From the NCBI GenBank assembly GCA_903893815.1, contig CAITNS010000016.1, forward strand, positions 62,001-126,000: a stretch of 64,000 nucleotides of DNA. Direction: 5' to 3'. This stretch comes from an uncultured Bacteroidota bacterium (GTDB lineage Bacteria; Bacteroidota; Bacteroidia; B-17B0; Aurantibacillaceae). The notes under the pieces are model-generated. The model was not told the DNA's origin, made no database searches, and saw only the letters and a program-made list of their open reading frames with translations. The translations under genes and the position numbers were made by a program. Position 1 is the stretch's first letter. Each line of letters starts with the position of its first letter. Below are positions 7,640 through 16,231 of this stretch, one piece after another.

Positions 7640-9397
7640 TTGAAATTTAAAATCAATATAATTTTTAGTGCTTTAATTTTGCCATTAATGGTAATTTTTG
7701 CATTTTCTTGTAAATCAAAAAAAGGAACCTCTACTTCGTCTAAAGAAGCGAGCAACATATCCACAAAAGGCATCTCTGAAGAAAATCAAACTAAATTCTC
7801 TTTTTATTTTATCGATGGTTGCAAAGAGCGAATGAAAGGGAATATTGAATTAGCCGAAAACGCATTTAAAGAATGTCTAAAAATAGACCCGTCTTCCCCA
7901 GCCGTAAAATACGAATTAGGTAACATTTACCGATTTAATGGATTATATGACAATGCTTTGAAATACGGCAAAGAGTGCGCCAATGCAGATCCTAAAAACG
8001 AATGGTATCAATTATTGTATATCGACTGTTTACATAATAAACGTCAGTTTGCACAGGCAGCAGAAGTATATACTCGATTAATTAAAAATTACCCTAACCG
8101 CTCAGAGTTTTACGAAGGCTTAGCTGCCGAATATATGTATGGCGGTAACTACGAAAAATCGTTTAAAACATTTGACGACATTGAAAAGAAATTCGGGCAA
8201 AACGAAGCCTTTACGCTCAATAAAATAAAATTATTAAAACAATTAAAAAAAACAGCCGAAATTGAAGCTGAATTTAAAAAATTGATTGCAGCAAACCCAA
8301 GTGAAATAAGATATTACACGTATCTGTCAGAATTTTATCAGGAAACTAATCAAAATGAAAAAGCCATGGGTAATTATCAAGCGGCTTTAAAATTAGATTC
8401 AAAAAATCCTATTTTACATCTGGCATTAGCAGATTATTATAAATCGTTGAACGATAATGCTAATATGTTTAAAGAACTTGAAATTGCATTTGAAAGTTCC
8501 GATTTAGAAGTTGAAACTAAATTAAAAATTTTAGCGTCGTATTACGAGCTATCTGAATTGAATGCAGACTATAAAAAACAAGCGGATGAGTTGTGTGATA
8601 TTGCCTTAAGAGTAAACTCAAACTCTGCTGAAGTTCATAGCATCAAAGCCGATTTTTTATTGAAAGATAAAAAAGTAAAAGAAGCACGTGACGAATACGA
8701 ACTAGCTATAATATTAGATAAGAGTAGCTATAACATCTGGACTCAATTAATGGGAACGGAAGCAGAATTAGGAGAATATAAATCATTGGAGGCTCATAGT
8801 TTTGAAGCTATGGAGTTATTTCCTAATCAACCATTACCATATTTTTTTAATGGTATTTCAAACACAACTCTAAAAAACTATACAAAAGCAATCGAATCAT
8901 TTACTGATGGATTAGAATTTGTATATAACAACAATTTGTTATTAATCGACTTTTACTCGAGCTTAGGAGAAGCATATAACTCTAATAAACAATACGAAAA
9001 ATCAGATAAGGCATTTGATGATGCTTTAAAAATAGATCCAGATAATGCCTCTATCTTAAACAACTACGCTTACTATTTGTCACTAAGAAAAGAAAAATTA
9101 GAGAAAGCTGAAAAATTTTCGAGAAGAAGCAATGAATTATATCCAAATAATCGTTCTTATTTAGATACTTATGGCTGGATTTTGTATCAACAAGGTAAAT
9201 ATAAAGAAGCCGAAGTTTGGTTAGCGCGTGCCGTAAAAATTGGAAGTAAAAGTGCTATTGCCGAGCATTATGGGGATGTATTATACAAATTAGATAGAAA
9301 AGAAGAGGCGCTAAAATATTGGATGGACGCTAAAGAAGACGGCGCTGGTTCTGAATTCTTGGATAAAAAAATTGCGGAAAAAAAATTAAATGATTAA
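7640..9397 (+). CDS. TPR-repeat lipoprotein
   Basis: A lipoprotein of about 585 residues. The signal peptide ends at Cys24 in VIFAFSCKSKKG, so it is likely lipid-anchored in the envelope. The rest is a series of TPR helices (for example AENAFKECLKIDPSSPAVKY and KAFDDALKIDPDNASILNN), typical of scaffold proteins. The track start at 7598 lies inside the previous gene. I chose the TTG at 7640, just after that gene's stop, because it gives a complete signal peptide; an ATG at 7688 would leave too few residues before the lipobox. It overlaps the DUF4292 gene by 8 bases. Its binding partner is unknown. Confidence 0.85.
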   Translation: MKFKINIIFSALILPLMVIFAFSCKSKKGTSTSSKEASNISTKGISEENQTKFSFYFIDGCKERMKGNIELAENAFKECLKIDPSSPAVKYELGNIYRFNGLYDNALKYGKECANADPKNEWYQLLYIDCLHNKRQFAQAAEVYTRLIKNYPNRSEFYEGLAAEYMYGGNYEKSFKTFDDIEKKFGQNEAFTLNKIKLLKQLKKTAEIEAEFKKLIAANPSEIRYYTYLSEFYQETNQNEKAMGNYQAALKLDSKNPILHLALADYYKSLNDNANMFKELEIAFESSDLEVETKLKILASYYELSELNADYKKQADELCDIALRVNSNSAEVHSIKADFLLKDKKVKEARDEYELAIILDKSSYNIWTQLMGTEAELGEYKSLEAHSFEAMELFPNQPLPYFFNGISNTTLKNYTKAIESFTDGLEFVYNNNLLLIDFYSSLGEAYNSNKQYEKSDKAFDDALKIDPDNASILNNYAYYLSLRKEKLEKAEKFSRRSNELYPNNRSYLDTYGWILYQQGKYKEAEVWLARAVKIGSKSAIAEHYGDVLYKLDRKEEALKYWMDAKEDGAGSEFLDKKIAEKKLND

Positions 9398-10277
9398 AAG
9401 GAACCATATTTCTATTTTTTATCTGTGTCTTATTGGTGCGCTGCTCGTTATGTTATCGTGTAAATCAAAAAAACATGTTCAACAGGTAGCCATTCAAAAT
9501 CAAACAGAAGATACCATAGGCAGATGTAGATTACAGTTTAAAAGTGCCAAATCATTATCAAAACACATTAAGGAAAACGAGCTTCAGTACAATTGGCTAT
9601 ATGCTAAAGCAGATGTGGAAACCTTAATAGATGGCGAAGATCATAATTTAGATGTTAGGATAAAGGCCCGAAAAGACAGTGCCATTTGGATATCTATACA
9701 AGCAGTAGGATTAATTGATATCGCAAAGCTATTGATTACTCGCGATTCGGTTAAAATGGTAGTATATGTTAAAAAACAATATTTTAAAGGCGATTTCAAT
9801 TATATTAATCAATTACTAAATGCCGATTTAGATTTTGACCTTATACAAGCCGCTTTAATTGGAAATAGTGCTGATTTTGATGATGATGATTCTAAAATGA
9901 AGCCCGTGATTGATAGAGAAAACTGTCAATATTTGTTAAGTACCGTTCGAAAACGTAAGCTACGCCGTATAAACAGTGGTCAGGATTCATTAAAACGTTC
10001 TTTACAAATCATGAGATTAAATCCTGACAATTTTAAAATCATTAATAACGATTTTGAAGATGTGTCAACAAACAGAAGTTTTCATGCGAAATATGAGAAA
10101 TTCTTGGCTTCCGACTCTGTTTTTGCACCACACAATGTTAATATTGAGATAAAGGCAGAGAAGAAAATAGACCTTAAAATTAACTATGTTCGCATAGAGA
10201 TAAATCAGCCACAAAAATTAACGCTGAACATACCAAAAAGCTATGAACCTATACCTATTAAAAAAGAACAACGTTAG
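9390..10277 (+). CDS. DUF4292 family lipoprotein
   Basis: A 295-residue lipoprotein with the lipid-attachment Cys at residue 24 (VMLSCKSKK, the same tail as the preceding lipoprotein). The body is beta-rich with VRIEINQPQKLTLNIP near the end, which fits DUF4292, a Bacteroidota family thought to be LolA/LolB-like. A role in outer membrane lipoprotein handling is an inference from fold similarity only. The gene overlaps the TPR gene upstream (8 bases) and the EnvC-like gene downstream (35 bases), so the three are made from one transcript. Confidence 0.8.
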   Translation: MIKRNHISIFYLCLIGALLVMLSCKSKKHVQQVAIQNQTEDTIGRCRLQFKSAKSLSKHIKENELQYNWLYAKADVETLIDGEDHNLDVRIKARKDSAIWISIQAVGLIDIAKLLITRDSVKMVVYVKKQYFKGDFNYINQLLNADLDFDLIQAALIGNSADFDDDDSKMKPVIDRENCQYLLSTVRKRKLRRINSGQDSLKRSLQIMRLNPDNFKIINNDFEDVSTNRSFHAKYEKFLASDSVFAPHNVNIEIKAEKKIDLKINYVRIEINQPQKLTLNIPKSYEPIPIKKEQR

Positions 10278-11574
10278 CATTATTTTATGCTTAATCTTCT
10301 TTTTTAGTAGCATTTCATTTCACACCTTTTCTCAAACTAAAGGGCAACCATCGCAAAAAGATTTACTGAACAAAAAAAATAAGTTGAATGATGATATCAA
10401 ACAACTTAACTCTCAATTAAGTCAAACAAAGGCCAGTAAAAAATCGCAAATTAATACCATTGTGGTTATCAATACCAAAATTAAAGTGCGCGAAGAATTA
10501 ATTAGCACCATCAATAGTGAGTTAGCGCAAATTAATTCTCGAATCAAAAAAAATGTAACAGAGATAAATGCCTTAAAAGCTAGCTTAGATAAATTAAAAA
10601 GCGAATATGCTAAGATGATTTATTTTGCACAACGTAATCAAGATTCTTATACAAAAATTATGTTTTTGTTTTCGTCGGGCGATTTTAATCAAGCCTATAT
10701 GCGTATTAAATACTTTCAGCAATACGCTACATTTCGTAAAAAACAAGCTGATGAAATTGTTGCTACGCAATTAGTGTTGGGTACAAAATTAAAAGAACTA
10801 GAAGGGCAACGACACGAAAAAAATGTATTACTAGGAAATGAGAAAGAAGAAAAAACGCAATTAGATGGTGAGAAGCAGCAACAAGAAATTGTGTTAAGCG
10901 AATTACAACAACAAGAAAAAGAATTAAAAGAAGAATTAGAAAAGAAAAAACGTGATGCCGAAAATTTACAAATTGCCATTAAACGTTTAATTGAAGCAGA
11001 GATAAAACGTAAGTTAGAAGAATCATCTAAAATTGCTGCAGCTAAGGCAGCCAAAGCGGAAAAAATAGCTGAGAAAAATAAAACAAAAACCAAGACAAAA
11101 ACTAAAACACCAGAAGTAAAAGCAACCGCTCCTGAGTTAACAGAAGAAGCGGAAGCGCTTGGCGCAGACTTTTCGAGCAGTAGAGGTAAATTACCTTGGC
11201 CTGTAACAAAAGGCGTTATTTGCCAGCCTTATGGCGAATATGAACACCCTGCAATCAAAGGATTTATGATGAACAACAATGGTGTAGAGATTTGTGCGAA
11301 TAAAGGCTCACAAGCGCGTGCTGTTTTTGAAGGTGAAGTCACTAGTATTGCTATCTCTCCAACTGGCGGAAAATTAATTATCATTCGTCACGGTGAGTAC
11401 TTAAGTGTTTATAGTAATATTGGCGATGTATTTGTTAAACAAGGCGACAAAGTAGCCATTAAACAGGCAATTGGAAGTATAATGGATGAAGACGGCAAAA
11501 CGAGCATGAACCTTCAAATTTGGAAGGGACAAAAAACCATGGACCCTAGTGGCTGGTTGTTTAATGCTAGGTAG
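10243..11574 (+). CDS. EnvC-like murein hydrolase activator (degenerate M23/LytM)
   Basis: A 443-residue exported protein with a signal peptide (SIILCLIFFFSSISFHTFSQ), a long coiled coil (about residues 35-260), a lysine-rich linker and a C-terminal M23/LytM domain (about residues 320-440). The zinc-binding residues of active M23 peptidases are not conserved: MMNNNGVEICANKG replaces the HxxxD segment and SMNLQIWKG lacks the HxH pair. This is the EnvC pattern, in which the LytM domain activates a separate amidase and does not cut peptidoglycan itself. No amidase gene is in the window. The start codon overlaps the previous gene by 35 bases. Confidence 0.85.
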   Translation: MNLYLLKKNNVSIILCLIFFFSSISFHTFSQTKGQPSQKDLLNKKNKLNDDIKQLNSQLSQTKASKKSQINTIVVINTKIKVREELISTINSELAQINSRIKKNVTEINALKASLDKLKSEYAKMIYFAQRNQDSYTKIMFLFSSGDFNQAYMRIKYFQQYATFRKKQADEIVATQLVLGTKLKELEGQRHEKNVLLGNEKEEKTQLDGEKQQQEIVLSELQQQEKELKEELEKKKRDAENLQIAIKRLIEAEIKRKLEESSKIAAAKAAKAEKIAEKNKTKTKTKTKTPEVKATAPELTEEAEALGADFSSSRGKLPWPVTKGVICQPYGEYEHPAIKGFMMNNNGVEICANKGSQARAVFEGEVTSIAISPTGGKLIIIRHGEYLSVYSNIGDVFVKQGDKVAIKQAIGSIMDEDGKTSMNLQIWKGQKTMDPSGWLFNAR

Positions 11575-11588
11575 TTTTTTATAGGAAA

Positions 11589-12110
11589 ATGAAAAAAATA
11601 ATTTTCAGTGCGCTCATCTATCTTGTGTTAGTTTGCGTGGTAAGATTTATTGTCATTCCCGAAAAATATATTTACGGTCACCAACACGATTATAGAATTT
11701 TAGAATTTTTATTGGTTACTGTTGCTATTCCTGCAAGTGTGGGATTATTTTACATCGCAAAAACGGCAAACAAAGATAAAGCACTTGGCATAGGAATTTT
11801 ATTTATTGCGTTTGGTTTTATTGGTCTATTACTTTCCACGTTTATTGAAAAAAGTATAGTGTCATACCAAATCCATGACCATGGTAAAAACATTACTGGC
11901 AAAGTAGATTACACCTATCTAGAAAGGTCTGGCTCACGTTCATCTGGCAAATTGCAGTACCACATTATTGTAGTATTTGATGTCAATAGTAACAGCTATT
12001 ATTCTATACCAGGATTTACAGACGAAGAAAAATATAAAATAGGCGACACGATACTTGTTAAGTACTTGGAAAGAAATCCATTTTTAAATAAGATTTATTA
12101 TAAAGAATAA
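11589..12110 (+). CDS. Membrane protein of unknown function
   Basis: A 173-residue protein with three likely membrane segments (residues 4-22, 36-58, 68-88) followed by a soluble beta-rich tail with YHIIVVFDVNSNSYYSIPGF and GDTILVKYLERNP. The tail recalls DUF3592-type domains, where a short membrane protein carries an extracytoplasmic OB-like fold, but I cannot assign it firmly. The start ATG follows GGAAA at close range. It lies 14 bases after the EnvC-like gene and converges on purD with 9 bases between them. Confidence 0.7.
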   Translation: MKKIIFSALIYLVLVCVVRFIVIPEKYIYGHQHDYRILEFLLVTVAIPASVGLFYIAKTANKDKALGIGILFIAFGFIGLLLSTFIEKSIVSYQIHDHGKNITGKVDYTYLERSGSRSSGKLQYHIIVVFDVNSNSYYSIPGFTDEEKYKIGDTILVKYLERNPFLNKIYYKE

Positions 12111-12119
12111 ACTTACAAT

Positions 12120-13406
12120 CTACTTCCCCCAGTTCATCAAATCTTTTCCAATATCGCTACGGTAATATTTACCATCGTAGCTAACAGTTTCGGCAGCTAT
12201 AAAACTTTTAGCAATAGCGTCTTCAATGGTTTTTCCAAATGAGGTGATGGCAAAAACTCGTCCGCCATTTGTTACTACGTCTTCGTTTTTAAAAGTTGTG
12301 CCTGAGTGAAACACTTGGCTATTCGTAACCTTATTTAAACCAGTTACTACTTTATTTTTTTCGTAATCTTCTGGGTAACCACCGCTCACTAATACAACGG
12401 TTGTGGCAATATCTTTGGTTACACTAAATTGTTTTTCGTGCAAGGTTTGTGTCGCCACGCCTTGTAATAAATCTAACAAATCTGATTCAATACGTGGTAT
12501 TACTACTTCTGTTTCTGGATCGCCCATGCGGCAATTGTATTCAATCACACTTGGTTCACCATCACAATTCATTAAACCAATAAAAATAAATCCACGGTAA
12601 TCAATACCATCTTTTACTAAACCATTAATGGTTGGTTTCACAATTTTTTCTTCTACTTTTTTAATAAAAGCTTCATCAGCAAATGGCACTGGGCTCACTG
12701 CTCCCATTCCACCTGTATTTAAGCCAGTATCTCCTACTCCAATGCGTTTATAATCTTTAGCAGCTGGTAATATTTTATAGGATTTTCCATCCGTCAACAC
12801 AAATACAGATAATTCAATGCCTTTTAAAAATTCTTCAATCACAACCGTATTGCCCGCATTACCAAACTTGGCATTCAAAATCATATTTTGCAATTCTGTT
12901 TTAGCTTCTGCCGCATCATCAATAATCAACACGCCTTTTCCTGCGGCTAAACCATCTGCTTTTAAAACATACGGAGGAGTTAAGTTATCAATAAAGGCAG
13001 CTCCTTCAGCAATATTATCTTTGGTAAAGCTTTTATATTTAGCTGTAGGTACACCATGTTTAAACATAAATTGCTTACTAAAATCTTTACTGCCTTCTAA
13101 CTGCGCGCCATCTTTTTTAGGACCAATCACAGGAATTTCTTTCAACACTTCATCAGCTAAAAAATAATCGTGTACCCCTTTTACTAATGGATCTTCAGGG
13201 CCAACTAATACCATATCAATACTCTTTTCCCACACTAAATTTTTAATAGCATCAAAATCAGTTGCTGATATATTAACGTTACTGCCACATTGAGCAGTTC
13301 CAGCATTTCCTGGGGCAATATATAAGTTTTCTAATTGCTTACTTTGAGCTAGTTTCCATGCAAAAGCATGCTCTCTTCCTCCTGATCCTAAAATTAATAC
13401 GTTCAT
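12120..13406 (-). CDS. purD: Phosphoribosylamine--glycine ligase
   Basis: Cytoplasmic ATP-grasp enzyme of purine synthesis that joins glycine to 5-phosphoribosylamine. It has the N-terminal MNVLILGSGGREHAFAWKLA, the ATP-grasp segment YVLKADGLAAGKGV, the conserved GVDYRG-type motif (GIDYRGFIFIGLM) and YNCRMGDPETEVV. At 428 residues it is full length. It stands apart from other pur genes here, as is common in Bacteroidota. The terminator of the upstream basic-protein gene lies just before its start, so purD should have its own promoter. Confidence 0.96.
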   Translation of the reverse strand: MNVLILGSGGREHAFAWKLAQSKQLENLYIAPGNAGTAQCGSNVNISATDFDAIKNLVWEKSIDMVLVGPEDPLVKGVHDYFLADEVLKEIPVIGPKKDGAQLEGSKDFSKQFMFKHGVPTAKYKSFTKDNIAEGAAFIDNLTPPYVLKADGLAAGKGVLIIDDAAEAKTELQNMILNAKFGNAGNTVVIEEFLKGIELSVFVLTDGKSYKILPAAKDYKRIGVGDTGLNTGGMGAVSPVPFADEAFIKKVEEKIVKPTINGLVKDGIDYRGFIFIGLMNCDGEPSVIEYNCRMGDPETEVVIPRIESDLLDLLQGVATQTLHEKQFSVTKDIATTVVLVSGGYPEDYEKNKVVTGLNKVTNSQVFHSGTTFKNEDVVTNGGRVFAITSFGKTIEDAIAKSFIAAETVSYDGKYYRSDIGKDLMNWGK

Positions 13407-13434
13407 ATATTTTAATTAATGCGTAAAAATAAAA

Positions 13435-13458
13435 AATCCCACCTGATTAGATGGGATT
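13435..13458 (-). terminator. Rho-independent terminator of the basic secreted protein gene
   Basis: AATCCCA and TGGGATT form a 7-bp stem around a 10-base loop. Read on the minus strand it is followed by TTTTTTATTTTT. It sits 25 bases after the stop codon of the gene at 13483 and before purD. Confidence 0.8.
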
Positions 13459-13482
13459 GATTAAAAAGTTTTAAAAACTATT

Positions 13483-13890
13483 TTAATGTTTTCGTTTACT
13501 GAAACTAGAGTTTCCTCTTACACGTCTCATACTACGTTCTCTATTTTGTTGAGCGATAATACCATCTGTAAAACGTTTACCTTTAGTACGATTACGAGTA
13601 AATAATTTATGCTGCTCTTTCTTTTGTTTTTTACCAGGGTTTGTTTTGTGATAAACCCATGGACCATTGCTTTTATTTCCTTTAAAAACTCTAGCTAAAA
13701 AATTCTTTTTGTGTCCGCCTTTGGCAAAAGCATTTGCATTACCTCTACTCTTATTGCCAAAAAGCTTCCCTCCACCTCGTTGGTTACGATGTTCCTTTTT
13801 ACGTCCACCTCTTACCTGCGCCATGATAGGTGTAGTAACTCCTATAGATAAAATCAAAATTACTAGGGTAAAAAGTTTTGTAAGTTTCAT
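13483..13890 (-). CDS. Small, very basic secreted protein
   Basis: I do not recognise this 135-residue protein. It has a clear signal peptide (KLFTLVILILSIGVTTPIMAQ), so it should leave the cytoplasm. The mature part is extremely rich in Lys, Arg, Gly and Asn (for example RGGRKKEHRNQRGGGK) and has almost no acidic residues. Such composition suggests binding to an anion such as DNA, LPS or polysaccharide, but this is only inference. The ATG at 13890 gives a cleaner signal peptide than the track start 18 bases upstream. It has its own terminator and is divergent from mnmH, with a dyad between them. Confidence 0.75.
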   Translation of the reverse strand: MKLTKLFTLVILILSIGVTTPIMAQVRGGRKKEHRNQRGGGKLFGNKSRGNANAFAKGGHKKNFLARVFKGNKSNGPWVYHKTNPGKKQKKEQHKLFTRNRTKGKRFTDGIIAQQNRERSMRRVRGNSSFSKRKH

Positions 13891-13977
13891 TAATACAATA
13901 TTATACAAATAAAATCACAAAATCCAACGTATTTAGTTTTATTTATCGAATAAAACCATAAGATTTTAACAACTAGA

Positions 13978-13996
13978 TAGTGAAAACTGTTCACTA
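13978..13996. promoter_or_regulatory. Operator-like dyad between divergent genes
   Basis: TAGTGAA and TTCACTA are perfect inverted 7-mers around five bases. The site lies between the divergent basic-protein gene and mnmH, a usual place for a repressor site. No T-run follows. The protein that would bind is unknown. Confidence 0.35.
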
Positions 13997-14057
13997 CAAT
14001 AAAACTACAAAATGCGGTTCTTTAAAATTAATAACATTCATTTTCAATAAATAACTG

Positions 14058-14065
14058 TAGTTTCG
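14058..14065 (+). promoter_or_regulatory. Possible -7 box for mnmH-selD
   Basis: TAGTTTCG is one base away from TAnnTTTG and ends five bases before the ATG of mnmH, the same spacing as at gltX and dxs. Confidence 0.4.
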
Positions 14066-14070
14066 CTTTG

Positions 14071-15099
14071 ATGACTGTTGGTGCCATAAATGTAAACGAC
14101 TTTTTAAGCAAAAGTAAAACCGAACTCATTATAGATGTGCGAGCACCTATTGAGTTTTTCAAAGGTCATTTACCTAATGCTATTAATATTCCTTTATTTG
14201 AAGATAGCGAGCGAGCGGAAGTTGGCACTTTATATAAACAGCAGGGAAAAGATACCGCTGTCAATAGAGGCTTAGAAATTGTGTCTCCTAAAATGACTTC
14301 TTTTGTTAATCAGGTAAAAGCACTATCAAAAAACAAAAAAGTATTTGTGTATTGTTTTAGAGGTGGGATGCGCAGTAATAGTTTTGCTTGGCTCATGAAT
14401 ACTTCAGGTTTAGATGCCGTAATTATGAAAGGTGGCTATAAAGCTTTCAGAAATTATGTATTAGATTATTTTAAGCAAGACAGAAAAATAATTTTATTGG
14501 GTGGAAAAACAGGAAGCGGAAAAACAGACATCTTAAAAAAACTAAAAAAACAAAATTTACAAATTGTTGATTTAGAAAATATCGCTCATCATAAAGGCTC
14601 TGCTTTTGGTGCCATTAACGAACAAAAACAAAATCCTCAGCAGGTTTTTGAACATCAGTTGTATGATCAACTTTCTGACCTCGATAGCTCACAATACGTT
14701 ATATTAGAAGACGAATCTCAAGCCATTGGATTTAATAAATTACCCCAAGGTTTGTGGCAACAAATGAAACAAGCTACGATCATAAAAATTGAAATTCCAT
14801 TTGAATTGCGAGTACAAAAATTGGTAGAAGATTACACCACGGTTGACATCGATGCTTTAAAAGCCTGTGTTGGAAAAATAGCACAACAATTGGGAACCTT
14901 AAATACAAAATTATGTTTACAATATTTGGATGATAGAAATTTATCCGATGTAGCTCGTTTGTCCTTATTATATTATGATAGAGCTTATGAATTTAATTAT
15001 AAAAATAAAAAACAACCGATTATAAATATAAACTCTGATACGATTGAAGCAGAAGTAAATGCCTTAAAAGTAAAACAAATTATAAATACCTTGAACTAA
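14071..15099 (+). CDS. mnmH: tRNA 2-selenouridine synthase
   Basis: The enzyme (also called SelU or YbbB) replaces sulfur by selenium at the wobble 2-thiouridine of certain tRNAs, using selenophosphate. The N-terminal rhodanese domain carries the catalytic Cys in VYCFRGGMRS (about residue 95). A P-loop follows in LLGGKTGSGKTD (about residues 144-153). At 342 residues it is of normal length. The ATG at 14071 was chosen over the TTG one codon earlier. It is followed after 5 bases by selD, which supplies the selenium donor, so the pair is a self-contained selenouridine operon. Confidence 0.93.
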   Translation: MTVGAINVNDFLSKSKTELIIDVRAPIEFFKGHLPNAINIPLFEDSERAEVGTLYKQQGKDTAVNRGLEIVSPKMTSFVNQVKALSKNKKVFVYCFRGGMRSNSFAWLMNTSGLDAVIMKGGYKAFRNYVLDYFKQDRKIILLGGKTGSGKTDILKKLKKQNLQIVDLENIAHHKGSAFGAINEQKQNPQQVFEHQLYDQLSDLDSSQYVILEDESQAIGFNKLPQGLWQQMKQATIIKIEIPFELRVQKLVEDYTTVDIDALKACVGKIAQQLGTLNTKLCLQYLDDRNLSDVARLSLLYYDRAYEFNYKNKKQPIININSDTIEAEVNALKVKQIINTLN

Positions 15100-15104
15100 A
15101 AAAC

Positions 15105-16133
15105 ATGTCAGTAAAACTTACACAATTTAGTAAAGCATCGGGCTGTGGCTGCAAAATTGCACCAGCCGTATTAGAAGAAATTTTAAAAGGCTGTAAACAA
15201 GATATTGTTTTTAAAAACTTATTAGTTGGCAGTGAAACCAAAGATGACGCCGCCGTATACGAATTAGAAGATGGCAATTGCATTATTAGCACAACAGATT
15301 TTTTTACTCCTATTGTCGACGATGCCTTTGACTTCGGAAAAATTTCGGCATGCAATGCCATTAGCGATATATATGCGATGGGCGGAAAACCTTTAATGGC
15401 AGTAGCAATTTTAGGTTGGCCAGTAGATAAAATTCCTACCGAAGTTGCGCAACAAGTGATTAAAGGTGCTCAAAATATTTGTAACAAGGCTGGTATTCCT
15501 TTAGCAGGCGGTCATAGTGTAGATACACAAGAACCCTTATTTGGTTTAGCTGTAACAGGCTTAGTAAAAAAAGAACATATCAAAAAAAATAATGCCGTTA
15601 AAGAAAATGATATTATATATATTACAAAGCCTTTAGGTATTGGTGTATTGAGTACCGCTTTAAAAAGAGGATTACTAAACGAAACGGATTATCACTTACT
15701 ATTAGAACAAACCACCACACTAAATTCGATTGGCGAAAAACTAGGAGCATTAACTTATGTGAATGCTATTACAGATGTGACTGGATTTGGTTTTGCTGGT
15801 CATTTATTAGAAATGTTAGCCAATACTAATTTATCAGCAACAATACATAAAAGCGCACTTCCTATCATGGAAGCTGCAAAAGAATACGCCAAACAATTTG
15901 TTTTTCCCGATAATACGACGCGCAACTACAATGATCAATCTAAAAACATAGCTGGTATGAAAGATTTAGATTTTATTTTTTATTGCGATCCTCAAACTTC
16001 GGGCGGTTTATTATTTAGTGTTGAAGCATCTCACGAAAAAGAAATGGATGCCTTTTTAGAATCTCAAAATCAATTTTTTGCTAAAATTGGAGCAATTACT
16101 TCAAAACAAGAAAAAGCAATAATTTTTCTCTAG
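15105..16133 (+). CDS. selD: Selenide, water dikinase (selenophosphate synthase)
   Basis: SelD makes selenophosphate from selenide and ATP. The active-site loop is ASGCGCKIAP, with Cys14 and Lys17 corresponding to Cys17 and Lys20 of the E. coli enzyme, so this is the Cys form and not a selenoprotein. Further family motifs are DDAAVYEL, TDFFTPIVDD, AGGHSVDTQEP and DVTGFGFAGH. The length, 342 residues, is typical. It is in one operon with mnmH, and no selA, selB or selenocysteine tRNA was seen in the window, which suggests tRNA selenation as its use here. Confidence 0.95.
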   Translation: MSVKLTQFSKASGCGCKIAPAVLEEILKGCKQDIVFKNLLVGSETKDDAAVYELEDGNCIISTTDFFTPIVDDAFDFGKISACNAISDIYAMGGKPLMAVAILGWPVDKIPTEVAQQVIKGAQNICNKAGIPLAGGHSVDTQEPLFGLAVTGLVKKEHIKKNNAVKENDIIYITKPLGIGVLSTALKRGLLNETDYHLLLEQTTTLNSIGEKLGALTYVNAITDVTGFGFAGHLLEMLANTNLSATIHKSALPIMEAAKEYAKQFVFPDNTTRNYNDQSKNIAGMKDLDFIFYCDPQTSGGLLFSVEASHEKEMDAFLESQNQFFAKIGAITSKQEKAIIFL

Positions 16134-16218
16134 CTAAACTATTTTGTTTAACGTTTGTTAACCTATAAAATGGTAATAAAGTGTTAAAAATCACGTTTTT
16201 ACAATTAATAAAATAGTT

Positions 16219-16226
16219 TATCTTTG
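16219..16226 (+). promoter_or_regulatory. Bacteroidota -7 box for dxs
   Basis: TATCTTTG is a full TAnnTTTG match ending five bases before the dxs ATG. The mRNA should therefore start at or within a few bases of the start codon. Confidence 0.65.
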
Positions 16227-16231
16227 TTGTA

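Noticed and set aside
10716-11093. 125-codon minus-strand ORF in the EnvC-like gene
   Set aside because: It is the shadow of the Lys/Glu/Gln coiled coil; its Ser/Phe/Cys-rich composition is the expected antisense product.
11589-12110. Possible terminator between the 11589 gene and purD
   Set aside because: Only nine bases separate the convergent stop codons and no stem with a T-run is visible.
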